A model generated the notes under the pieces. It saw only the letters and a list, made by a program, of their open reading frames with translations, was not told the DNA's origin and ran no database searches. A stretch of DNA of 36,596 nt from CAYJMQ01 sp964392415 (GTDB lineage: Bacteria > Bdellovibrionota > JACOXK01 > 2-02-FULL-40-11): assembly GCA_964392415.1 (NCBI GenBank), contig CAYMPL010000011.1, positions 1 through 36,596 of the forward strand. Reading direction: 5' to 3'. Numbering within the stretch: the first letter of the stretch is position 1; each line of letters opens with the position of its first letter. The translations under genes were made by a program, and so were the position numbers. Shown here in pieces: positions 16,345 through 23,855 of the stretch.

Positions 16345-17712
16345 CTATTTTATGCTTTCAATAAATTCAGCGAGATACTGATACCCTGCATCTTTTTCAA
16401 AATCGAAAGGAGTGTTGGCTGGTTCATCAGGAGGAGGGATGACGAGAAGATCGGCTATGGCGGTATCGCCATGGAATTTCAGTCTGCCATCGCGTTTTGC
16501 CTGAAGCAGATTTACAAAAATCGGTTTTCTATGGTCACGTTTTCTGAATGAATTGTATTTTTCAATTCTTTGGTCCCAATTTTTGTAAACACGTCTATGA
16601 GCGGGATCGAGCGCCAGCGGGGGATCCGGGAACGCGAATTTATTGGAGAGTATCTGAATAAAAGAAGGTTTTGAACCAAGTTCACTGACATGCTTTAGAG
16701 TTTGATTCATCAGTCCAAAGCCCTGAGAGATAACAAATATTCGAACCGGCTCGTCCCCAGATTCATTAGGGACTTTAAGTTCTTTTTCAATCTGATAAAT
16801 TTCTGAGGTTGAAAGCCTTAATACATGATGGTTGCCGTAGTAGGCGACCCATCTCATTTTTTGTTGGGAACTTTGAAGAAGCTCACGAAGAGAAGGAGCG
16901 GTCAAAGCCGGGGCGGTTGAATCTACATCGGGTCGTTGATCAACAGTTTGCATCGGAATTTTTGGAAATTGCAGATAATATTTGGTCCAGATTTTGATTC
17001 TTGGCAGATGCATCATTTCAAAGAGCCTTGCCGCAGTTTGATTTTTTGATCTTACGTCATCCAGCAATATTTGAGCCACTTCTTGAGATGCCGCTTCTGT
17101 GTCTTCAACGGGAAAAGACACGGCTTGAGAAATGATATTTTTGAGTTCAGATAAACTCTCTCCCCTCATTTCAACGAGGAGAGCCGCCTGACTCTTTTTT
17201 TGCTGTTCAATAAAATCGGTCAATCCAAATAAAATATCCCCCTGAGTTGAAAAGGCGTGGTGATTGCCAACCATAATGAGATGACTATTGAGAAGGGCTT
17301 CTTTATAAGGGATAAATCCTTCCGTGAAGTTTTTGATTTCCTCTCCATACTCATCGAAAATTTGAAACCACTGCAGGTCATCTTCTGAAAGATATGAAAA
17401 ATTTCTTTTGGCGCATTCCAAGATGACTTTGTTATTCAATTTTTCTGAGAGTTTTTTTAATTCCTCACGCGCGCGCCAAAGCGAAGATGCAGCATCTATT
17501 TGTTTTGTCAGCTCATCGACATATTGTCGCCAGTCGGCATGCGTCGAACCGGCCGCGAGACTGGTGTCCGGCCGGTAACAGATGAGGGCGTAGGTGATCG
17601 CCTTTCTTTTCAAAGTGTCTCTCAATTGAGTTGTTGTGTTATTATCAGCCCGGGTGTTGTAAGAATTGCCGCACACTAAAATGAAAATCAAAAGACGAAG
17701 GATACCTTTCAT
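16345..17712 (-). CDS. Exported protein with ChaN/Tiki-like features
   Basis: A 455-aa protein with a signal peptide (MKGILRLLIFILVCGNSYN, likely cleaved after TRA). Two motifs recall the haem-binding/erythromycin-esterase-like ChaN (Tiki) fold: LIMVGNHHAFSTQGDIL early, with ALLVEMRGES soon after, and WVAYYGNHHVLRLS later. In ChaN-like proteins these positions carry metal- or haem-contacting His/Glu. The match is by eye and remote, so the function is open. I chose ATG 17712 over the TTG at 17748 because it begins the signal peptide. It lies 25 bp after the sigma-54 activator gene and may be its last operon partner. Confidence 0.55.
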   Translation of the reverse strand: MKGILRLLIFILVCGNSYNTRADNNTTTQLRDTLKRKAITYALICYRPDTSLAAGSTHADWRQYVDELTKQIDAASSLWRAREELKKLSEKLNNKVILECAKRNFSYLSEDDLQWFQIFDEYGEEIKNFTEGFIPYKEALLNSHLIMVGNHHAFSTQGDILFGLTDFIEQQKKSQAALLVEMRGESLSELKNIISQAVSFPVEDTEAASQEVAQILLDDVRSKNQTAARLFEMMHLPRIKIWTKYYLQFPKIPMQTVDQRPDVDSTAPALTAPSLRELLQSSQQKMRWVAYYGNHHVLRLSTSEIYQIEKELKVPNESGDEPVRIFVISQGFGLMNQTLKHVSELGSKPSFIQILSNKFAFPDPPLALDPAHRRVYKNWDQRIEKYNSFRKRDHRKPIFVNLLQAKRDGRLKFHGDTAIADLLVIPPPDEPANTPFDFEKDAGYQYLAEFIESIK

Positions 17713-17737
17713 TGGAAGCAATCTAGAAAAAGGAGCA

Positions 17738-19057
17738 TCAGCTGTCAATTTGTTTTTTATTTATTTTTTTCTGGCGCCGTAGATTGTATTTTCTGATTTT
17801 GCCGAGCAGCGTCGATTTTGGGAGTGAGAGCGCCCTCGCGGTTGCTGTCCGGTTCCACTGATTTCTTTCTAAAAATTCATAGATAATGTTTTTTTCCATT
17901 TCGTGAATGGTTTCAGAAAAAGAGACAGGGATCGTTCTGAGACACGCTCTGATATCTTTTTCCGTGATCAGCGGACCATTTTTCAAAAGCTTTACGCGCT
18001 CCAGAATATTTTTAAATTCACGAATATTCCCCGGCCAGGCGTATTGAAGAAGGAGTTTAAGCGCCCCTGAACTGATATCGGTGTTTTCCAGAAAATGTTT
18101 TGCGAGGAGCGGAATGTCCTCTTTTCGGTCCCGAAGCGGTGGAAGATAAATAGGGATCAGGTGCAGCCGATAAAAAAGATCTTCGCGAAAATGCCCGGAC
18201 TTCACCATCTGCGCCAGATTTCGATGTGTCGCGGCAACGATTCTGACATCGATTTTTTGATGCCATTCCGACCCCACCGATTTAATTTCCCGCTGTTCGA
18301 GCGCTCTTAAAAGTTTCGGCTGCAGTTCGACCGGGAATTCTCCAATTTCATCGAGGAAGAGCGTCCCTCCCTCTGCCGACTGAAAGGAACCGGGGCGGTT
18401 TTCACAAGCGCCGGTGAAGGCTCCTTTGACATGCCCGAAAAGCTCGCTTTCAAGAAGCTCTTTTGGAATAGCCCCGCAATTGACAACGACGAACGGCTTT
18501 TTCTTTCGATCGCTTCTACCGTGGAGCGCTTTGGCGATCAATTCTTTTCCGGTTCCTGTTTCTCCATAAATCATGACGGTGGTTTTCGACAGGGCTACTT
18601 TTTCGACCAGCTCAAAGACATGCTGCATGAGAATACTTTGTGAAACCATTCCTTCAAAGAGAGGGGATATCCCCGATTTTGATTTTTCTTTATAGCGAAA
18701 CTGAAGCGTTGTTTTTCCGATTTGAATAGTGGCCTGGTCTCCGAGCGAGGTTTCTCTAATCATGATTTTATTGAGAAAGGTGCCATTCCGGCTCTTTCGG
18801 TCCATTAAAAAATAGAGGCCTTCCCGCTTTTCGATGAGGCAATGCGTGGAGGAGACATAGGGATCTTTAATGACAACGTCATTTTGAACGGAGGATCCGA
18901 TCGTTATCATTCCCTGGGTGAGTGGGAATTGGCTCTCTTTGTGATCACGATCATAAAGTATCAGTTCAGCTTCTTGCGGAGGGTGACATAGAGGAGCCTT
19001 TAACAATGTTTTTGTTTTTTCAGTTTCCTCTGGCATAGGAAGAGGTTGGGGTAGCAT
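17738..19057 (-). CDS. FHA-domain sigma-54-dependent transcriptional activator
   Basis: A 439-aa enhancer-binding protein. The N-terminal FHA domain (about 30-118) has VSSTHCLI and SRNGTFLN, but the usual Gly-Arg is Gly-Ser. The AAA+ domain has Walker A GETGTGKE, the sigma-54-contacting loop GAFTGA, Walker B GGTLFLDEIGE and the arginine-finger region REDLFYRLHLIPI. The C terminus is a Fis-type HTH (NQWNRTATARALSLPKSTLLGKI). There is no receiver domain, so input is probably a phosphothreonine ligand or protein partner. ATG 19057 has a strong AAAGGAGA site 7 nt upstream, inside the end of the cpaF-like gene, which it overlaps by 38 nt. It is a natural candidate activator for the sigma-54 promoters in this window. 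Confidence 0.93.
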   Translation of the reverse strand: MLPQPLPMPEETEKTKTLLKAPLCHPPQEAELILYDRDHKESQFPLTQGMITIGSSVQNDVVIKDPYVSSTHCLIEKREGLYFLMDRKSRNGTFLNKIMIRETSLGDQATIQIGKTTLQFRYKEKSKSGISPLFEGMVSQSILMQHVFELVEKVALSKTTVMIYGETGTGKELIAKALHGRSDRKKKPFVVVNCGAIPKELLESELFGHVKGAFTGACENRPGSFQSAEGGTLFLDEIGEFPVELQPKLLRALEQREIKSVGSEWHQKIDVRIVAATHRNLAQMVKSGHFREDLFYRLHLIPIYLPPLRDRKEDIPLLAKHFLENTDISSGALKLLLQYAWPGNIREFKNILERVKLLKNGPLITEKDIRACLRTIPVSFSETIHEMEKNIIYEFLERNQWNRTATARALSLPKSTLLGKIRKYNLRRQKKINKKQIDS

Positions 19058-20495
19058 CTTCGTCTCCTTTCGTCGAGTTAAAAATATCGTGGGTAAGAAG
19101 GGTATCATGGTCGATGCCAGAAACCTCTGTCATGTGGGTGATAACACGTCTTCCATCGATTTCTCTCTTCATTTGTATGATCCAGTGAATGGCGCTTGAA
19201 ATCTGTTCGCGAATGGCTTTCAGAGGGAAACCAAAGCCGGCCATCATGACCATATTTTCAAGTCGTTTGAGCGCGTCTCTTGGGGAGTTTGCGTGGCAGG
19301 TCGAAAGACATCCCTCGTGCCCCGTGTTCATCGCCTGAAGCATATCGAAGGCTTCAGCGCCGCGACATTCTCCAACGATAATCCGGTCGGGGCGCATGCG
19401 AAGGGCATTTTGAACCAGCGCTCGGATGGTGATTTCACCCTTTGCCTCGATATTGGCGGGACGGGTCTCGAGCCGGATGATATGGGGTTGAAGAATTCTT
19501 AGTTCTGCCGAATCCTCAATCGAGATGAGGCGCTCGCCAGGCTTTATAGAGTTGGCAAGGACATTGAGAAGCGTTGTTTTTCCAGAACTGGTTCCACCAG
19601 AGATTAGAATATTTTTTTTTGAGAGAACCAGATTTTTAAGGAGACCCGCCATGGGTTCCGAAATCGATCCCGCTGAAATAAGATCTGCCAATGTTTCAAA
19701 CGATGCCAAAAATTTTCGGATCGTAAGCAGCGGGCCGTTCAAAGAAACCGGCGGCAATGCCACATGAATTCTGGAGCCATCTGGAAGCCTCGCATCGACA
19801 AGAGGGGAGGCCTCGTCGACACGCCGGCCGAGCGGGGCGAGGATCCGGTCGATAGTATTAAAGAGCACGGCAACATCCGGAAATTGATCCGGGGTTTTTT
19901 CGAGTACCCCCCTTTTTTCGACATAAATATCATGAGGGCCGTTGATCATAATTTCTGTAATGTCTGGATCTGAAAGATAGTCTTCGAGAAAGCCAAGCCC
20001 CAGAATCGATTTTAAATGTCTCGATATATAGGATTGCCGTTCATCCGGATTTTTAAATGAGACATTGTTTTTTTCAATGAGATTTTCGAGCTTTTTTGAG
20101 AGCCTTTCTCTGAGAATATTTTCTGGAAGAAAGAAGATGTTGCTGTCTTCAAGGTTTTTTTTAAGTGTTTCCGAGACTTTCTCTTTTTCAGAGAGATTTT
20201 TCTGCGGGAAGTCAATTCTCAGTCTAAAATGAGCGATCTGGATGACATCGCCCCGCCTGAGCAGCCCCTTTTTGATTCGCTTCTGGTTGACAAAGGTGCC
20301 ATTCAGGGAACTGAAATCCTCGATAGTCCAGTCATTTTCTTCCCGGGTATCTTTCTTAAAGACGAGCCTCGCGTGGAGCTTAGAGACTTTGGGATCATCC
20401 AAAAAAATATGTGAACTCATGTTTTTTCCGATAGATACGGGGCTTTGATCAAAGATGAAAATCTGATCTTCAATCTGGATCTGAATGGTTTTCAT
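19020..20495 (-). CDS. cpaF: CpaF/TadA-type secretion ATPase with N-terminal FHA domain
   Basis: Residues about 1-100 form an FHA domain (SIGKNMSSHIFLDDPKVSKLHARL, SSLNGTFVNQKRI). Residues about 130-460 form a type II/IV secretion ATPase: DITEIMINGPHDIYVEK, GRRVDEASPLVDARLPDGSR, Walker A SGGTSSGKTTLLN, the Asp/His-box region, and IIVGECRGAEAFDMLQAMNTGHEG. CpaF powers assembly of Tad (Flp) pili or related secretion systems at the inner membrane. An FHA front end suggests control by phosphothreonine signalling. ATG 20495 has a GGAGGAGG site and overlaps the secretin gene by 26 nt. The C-terminal 30 residues are Ser/Thr/Asp-rich and probably disordered. Confidence 0.93.
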   Translation of the reverse strand: MKTIQIQIEDQIFIFDQSPVSIGKNMSSHIFLDDPKVSKLHARLVFKKDTREENDWTIEDFSSLNGTFVNQKRIKKGLLRRGDVIQIAHFRLRIDFPQKNLSEKEKVSETLKKNLEDSNIFFLPENILRERLSKKLENLIEKNNVSFKNPDERQSYISRHLKSILGLGFLEDYLSDPDITEIMINGPHDIYVEKRGVLEKTPDQFPDVAVLFNTIDRILAPLGRRVDEASPLVDARLPDGSRIHVALPPVSLNGPLLTIRKFLASFETLADLISAGSISEPMAGLLKNLVLSKKNILISGGTSSGKTTLLNVLANSIKPGERLISIEDSAELRILQPHIIRLETRPANIEAKGEITIRALVQNALRMRPDRIIVGECRGAEAFDMLQAMNTGHEGCLSTCHANSPRDALKRLENMVMMAGFGFPLKAIREQISSAIHWIIQMKREIDGRRVITHMTEVSGIDHDTLLTHDIFNSTKGDEDATPTSSYARGN

Positions 20496-21672
20496 TCATG
20501 ACCTCCTCCCTCTGTTCTTTTACGGCAGGGGTGACATAGATCATCAATTCGGTATTTTCGCTCTTAAATTCCCTGGCTTCAAAGAGCGCCCCGAGAATGG
20601 GGATGCCGGAAACGATCGGGACACGGTGACTTCCTTCTCCATCCTGGTGATGAATTAAACCGGAGAGCGCGATTGTTTCCCCGCTTTTTACATTCAGGGA
20701 AGTTTCTAATTTTCGCGTGAGTAAGCCGGGTATCCCCTCAACGGTTGTTCCCGAATTAAGGGTTGAAATTTCAATTTTAAGGGTCGTTGAAATCTGATTC
20801 TCAGGATCTGCTTTTGGCAGAATATTGAGTAAAATCCCATAGGGTTTCCATTGAACAGAGAGCGAGCCCCGGTGAGCAAGGCGAATCGGGATTTCACCCC
20901 CCGCCATAAAATGGGCTTCCCCCCCGTTTTTGCAAATCAATTTTGGATTTGCCATCACCTTTGCCCACCCTTTTTTCTCAATAGCGCGGATGATCAGATC
21001 GAATTCGGAATTCGCCCCCGAGGCAATCGTGTAGGGGGTGAAATTCTGGCGAATCGCAAAATGGGTATTGATCAGTTCTGGAAACTGTATGCCGATGGCT
21101 CTTAGCCTATTTTTATTCAGCTCAATCATTTTCACATCTATTTCAATCATCTTTTCAAGGGGGATTGTCTCGGCGGAGGGGAGGGGATCGGCGAGATTGA
21201 TCAGTTTGTCTTCATATTTCTTTTCGATCTTTTGGAGCCGCTCTACATCTTTTGATGTCAAAATCTTTCCGGAAATAACAACCTGATGCCCTGCCTGTTT
21301 TACCTCAATCCCTTCGATATCGGCTGTCAGCTCTTTGATTTCCCGTTCAAGATCGAGCGAAAATTTCGAATACACCACCACATCAATCGTATGATTTCCA
21401 AACTGGTCTTTAATCTCTATTTTGCCATTTCCTTTGGAAAGGGCAGAAATGGAAATTTCATCTTTTTCGGGAAGTATTTTTACGCGCGCCAGTTTGGGAT
21501 TTAAGTTTTCAGCTTTTTTAATATCTGGAAAATAAAGTCTTCTGGTTTCGCCGATGGAAAGGCGAAGTTCTGCGGACTGGAGATTTGTGCAAAGAAATAC
21601 GATTAAGATAATTAAAAGGTTGACGAACCATTTCGTAGAAATGGTTCGTCTTATGTTTATACTGCGCGCCAT
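20470..21672 (-). CDS. cpaC: CpaC/RcpA-type secretin
   Basis: Outer-membrane secretin of Tad-type systems, 400 aa. After a signal peptide (WFVNLLIILIVFLCTNLQSA) comes the pilus-assembly N-terminal domain (LRLSIGETRRLYFPDIKKAE...LSKGNGKIEIKD), a BON-like segment (HQVVISGKILTSKDVERLQ), and the secretin core with VMANPKLICKNGGEAHFMAGGEIPI and the terminal VPIVSGIPILGALFEAREFKSENTELMIYVTP. It heads cpaC-cpaF-FHA activator. No flp, cpaB, cpaE or tadB/C genes are present, so the rest of the apparatus must lie elsewhere or be absent. Confidence 0.92.
   Translation of the reverse strand: MARSINIRRTISTKWFVNLLIILIVFLCTNLQSAELRLSIGETRRLYFPDIKKAENLNPKLARVKILPEKDEISISALSKGNGKIEIKDQFGNHTIDVVVYSKFSLDLEREIKELTADIEGIEVKQAGHQVVISGKILTSKDVERLQKIEKKYEDKLINLADPLPSAETIPLEKMIEIDVKMIELNKNRLRAIGIQFPELINTHFAIRQNFTPYTIASGANSEFDLIIRAIEKKGWAKVMANPKLICKNGGEAHFMAGGEIPIRLAHRGSLSVQWKPYGILLNILPKADPENQISTTLKIEISTLNSGTTVEGIPGLLTRKLETSLNVKSGETIALSGLIHHQDGEGSHRVPIVSGIPILGALFEAREFKSENTELMIYVTPAVKEQREEVMNENHSDPD
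21622..21650. repeat. Perfect 13-3-13 inverted repeat in the cpaC signal-peptide region
   Basis: GACGAACCATTTC (21622-21634) and GAAATGGTTCGTC (21638-21650) are exact reverse complements around GTA, within codons about 8-17 of cpaC. It could be an operator just downstream of the transcription start, or an mRNA hairpin near the start codon. Both readings are inferred. Confidence 0.6.
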
Positions 21673-21690
21673 TTGCCTTCAGCAAATGGC
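21668..21690 (-). promoter_or_regulatory. Hairpin covering the cpaC start codon
   Basis: GCCATTTGC (21668-21676) and GCAAATGGC (21682-21690) are exact reverse complements with a 5-nt loop. On the minus strand the cpaC ATG lies in the second arm and the GAAGG ribosome site in the loop. A transcript beginning upstream could hide the start codon; one beginning near 21681 could not form the full stem. Confidence 0.5.
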
Positions 21691-21691
21691 T

Positions 21692-21707
21692 TGCAAATCC
21701 TATACCA
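21692..21707 (-). promoter_or_regulatory. Candidate sigma-54 promoter of the cpaC operon
   Basis: On the minus strand TGGTATAGGATTTGCA fits GG-N10-GC with a good TTGCA -12 element but a weaker -24 (TGGTAT against TGGCAC). Predicted start is about 21681, which leaves only a 9-nt leader containing GAAGG. The short leader and imperfect -24 keep confidence moderate. Confidence 0.4.
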
Positions 21708-21765
21708 TCATTTTTGAGTGATTTTGAGCTTAGGCGGCCGGACAAGGGGGGTCGGAAATCCGTCC

Positions 21766-22857
21766 TTAAAATGGCAATACGATCGTCAGCAGTGTTCCTT
21801 TCTTCTTACTACTTTCCACATCTATTTCCCCCCCATGCGCCTCAATAATTGCCTTTGAAACCGGCAATCCCAATCCTGCCCCCATTTTATGGTTCAGAAT
21901 ATCTCCCACAATTAAAAACGGCTCAAAAATCTTTTTCTTTTGTTCACGGTTTAAGACCTCTCCATGAAACGAAATCTGAACTTCAATACTCTCTTTTTTA
22001 TTCTCTTTGGCTGTTATCCAAATTTTGTCTTCTTCGCGAGCCGCTTTCACCGCGTATTCTAAAATCTTTTTAAAATTTTTGCGTATAAGCTCTGGATCGG
22101 CTTTTATCTTTAGAGGCGGGATCATTGTTTCAAAGACGATTTTCTTCTCAATCGTTTTTGGATGAAGATTTTCAATGACCGAATGAATCATTTCGTCTAA
22201 CTTCATCTGCTCTTTGTGGGGGATCAATTTTCCTGTCTGGGCTGTGATGAGATCGAGCGTTTCTTCGATAAGATTCCCCAAACTTTTTGCCCCTTCCTCG
22301 ATCCTCTTTATAAAGAGCTGTTGTTCGTCTCTCGTCTGAGCCAGCCCCTTTTGATAACTTTCGGTAAAGGCGAGAATGGTGGTAAGCGGGGTTTTAAGCT
22401 CATGTGAAATGAGCATCAAAAATAAATTTTTTGCTTTATCGAGTTCTTTCAGTTTTTCATGTTGATCGCGGATCGTCTTTTGAAGCTCAAAATATTCGAT
22501 CCCCCGTTTTATTTCCGATCTGAGCGCGTCATTTTCCCACGGCTTTGTCAGGTACCGGTAAATCTCCCCGCGATTGACTGCCTCAATCACTGCCTCGATA
22601 TCGGAGTAGCCGGTGAGGAGCATTCGCACCGCGTGAGGGGCTATCCCCCTGCTTTTCTCAAGCAGCCGAACCCCGGTCATCGCCGGCATCCGCTGGTCGC
22701 AGAGGATGAGGCTGACGTTTCGGTGCTTTTTGAGCAATCGAAGGGCTGCGTCAGCCGAATCTGCAAGGAGGAGTTCGTAGTCAGCCCGCAGGGTTCGTTG
22801 CAAAGCTTCCAGTATCGCTTCCTCGTCGTCTACGATCAGTAGTTTATGCGGATTCAT
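21766..22857 (-). CDS. Response-regulator/histidine-kinase hybrid with degenerate ATPase domain
   Basis: A 363-aa cytoplasmic protein. The receiver domain (1-120) is intact: Asp10-Asp11, phosphoacceptor Asp54 (LCDQRMPAMTG), Thr82 and Lys105 (YLTKPW). The HisKA domain keeps His152 (LISHELKTPLT). The HATPase_c domain is degenerate. The two N-box asparagines are Lys264 and Tyr268 (FKKILEYAVKAA), and the G1-box Asp and Gly are Phe297 and Val301 (SFHGEVL). The F box (IFEPF) and G2 box (GAGLGLPVSKAIIEAHGG) remain. It may bind ATP poorly and act as a scaffold, phosphatase or receiver-driven switch. It lies 94 bp upstream of cpaC on the same strand. Confidence 0.9.
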   Translation of the reverse strand: MNPHKLLIVDDEEAILEALQRTLRADYELLLADSADAALRLLKKHRNVSLILCDQRMPAMTGVRLLEKSRGIAPHAVRMLLTGYSDIEAVIEAVNRGEIYRYLTKPWENDALRSEIKRGIEYFELQKTIRDQHEKLKELDKAKNLFLMLISHELKTPLTTILAFTESYQKGLAQTRDEQQLFIKRIEEGAKSLGNLIEETLDLITAQTGKLIPHKEQMKLDEMIHSVIENLHPKTIEKKIVFETMIPPLKIKADPELIRKNFKKILEYAVKAAREEDKIWITAKENKKESIEVQISFHGEVLNREQKKKIFEPFLIVGDILNHKMGAGLGLPVSKAIIEAHGGEIDVESSKKKGTLLTIVLPF

Positions 22858-22905
22858 ATCTATATTTATCGGCAGAAGTTCGTTTTTGATAGAGGCCGCG
22901 TTATT

Positions 22906-22922
22906 TCAAAGTTAAACTTTGA
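22906..22922. promoter_or_regulatory. Operator-like dyad
   Basis: TCAAAGTT-A-AACTTTGA is a perfect 8-1-8 inverted repeat ending 2 bp before a strong -35 box, in the divergent gap between the hybrid kinase gene and the decayed ATPase. Its placement is typical of a repressor or activator site. No regulator is identified. Confidence 0.5.
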
Positions 22923-22923
22923 T

Positions 22924-22951
22924 TTGACACCTATTTCCCTGGCGGTATACT
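22924..22951 (+). promoter_or_regulatory. Strong sigma-70 promoter, apparently leaderless
   Basis: TTGACA (22924-22929), 16-bp spacer, TATACT (22946-22951). The ATG of the decayed ATPase begins at 22959, about where transcription should start, so the original mRNA would have been leaderless. Confidence 0.7.
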
Positions 22952-22958
22952 TATTCTG

Positions 22959-23514
22959 ATGTATCGCAGACATGTTTCATCTATCATTAAAGAGGCCTCT
23001 CGGAAATATCCCGTCATCCTTCTGACGGGGCCACGACAGTCTGGCAAAACAACGCTCGCTACAACTTAAACTAGAACCACACTTTAAAAATTTTAATAAA
23101 CGACTGATCAAGACTTCCAAGCTTTATTTTTATGATACCGGCCTTCTGTGTTATCTTTTACGAATAACGGATAGAAAACAGCTTTTTGAGCATCCCTTAA
23201 AAGGAGCCATTTTTGAAAACTGGGTTGTTTCAGAATTGCTTAAATCCTATTTTCATAAAGGGTTAGAAGCGCCTCTTTATTTTTGGAGAGATCAAAAAGG
23301 GCATGAAACAGATTTATTGATTGATGAAGGAAAATATCTTTTTCCTATAGAGATTAAAAGCGCGGGTACATTTCATCCTGACTTTCTGAAAGGTCCACAA
23401 TATCTTAATGAATTGCAAGGGAGGAAAGATTTGCTTCAAGGACTGTGTGTGTATGGGGGGACAGAGAGTTTTACCTTCAAAAATTATCAAGTCATTTCGT
23501 GGGAAGATCTTTAA
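22959..23514 (+). pseudogene. Decayed DUF4143-family AAA+ ATPase with internal deletion
   Basis: The first 36 codons encode the family N terminus with an intact Walker A (MYRRHVSSIIKEASRK, then LLTGPRQSGKTTLA) and run into TAA at 23067. From about 23065 another frame carries the family C terminus without a stop to 23514: LEPHFKNFNKRLIKTSKLYF, YDTGLLCYLL, GAIFENWVVSELLKS, and the nuclease-like WRDQKGHETDLLI and PIEIKSAG. Intact members are about 380-420 aa, so some 600-700 bp covering Walker B, the sensor region and the winged helix have been lost, with a frame change. The strong promoter survives. A downstream TTG at 23236 leaves a 92-aa open frame that I regard as remnant. Confidence 0.85.
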
Positions 23515-23731
23515 GAAGTAACTCAAAAAGCCCATGTCGAAGAAGTCGACAAAACTCTAAAGTTTCTGCCAAATTATATAACTTACTGATATGACACAGA
23601 AATTCAATGATTGAACGGTTGACAGTCTCGGCTATGTCGATCCCGCCTACAAAATGAACTGTTCGGCATTTAGGGGAGTCGCTATTTATAAACCACTGAA
23701 ATCATAAGATTATTTTCAATTTCTGACAGCA
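23515..23731. other. Non-coding stretch upstream of a sigma-54 promoter
   Basis: About 340 bp separate the decayed ATPase from the signal-peptide start of the next gene. I see no convincing small ORF or terminator. At 23535-23551 there is a dyad, TGTCGA-N5-TCGACA, about 200 bp upstream of the sigma-54 promoter. That is within the range where enhancer-binding proteins bind, but I see no matching copy ahead of the other two sigma-54 promoters. Confidence 0.4.
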
Positions 23732-23747
23732 TGGCACAGCCGTTGCT
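23732..23747 (+). promoter_or_regulatory. Sigma-54 promoter A
   Basis: TGGCACAGCCGTTGCT matches the -24/-12 consensus TGGCAC-N5-TTGCW at every defined position, with GG-N10-GC spacing. Predicted start is about 23758. It precedes the large exported protein gene. The spacer AGCCG is identical to that in promoter B at 29298. Confidence 0.9.
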
Positions 23748-23855
23748 TTATATTTAAGGTAAAAGGGTATCGAAATGTGGGTAAAGAACTTCCAATTTAT
23801 ATTTATCGATCTTCAATCTGAAGTGACCAAGGCTATAGGAAGAGGAGTGTGGTGT

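Noticed and set aside
22959..23069. Short 36-codon ORF as a real small protein
   Set aside because: It is plainly the N terminus of a DUF4143 ATPase with its Walker A, followed after a deletion by the matching C terminus in another frame.
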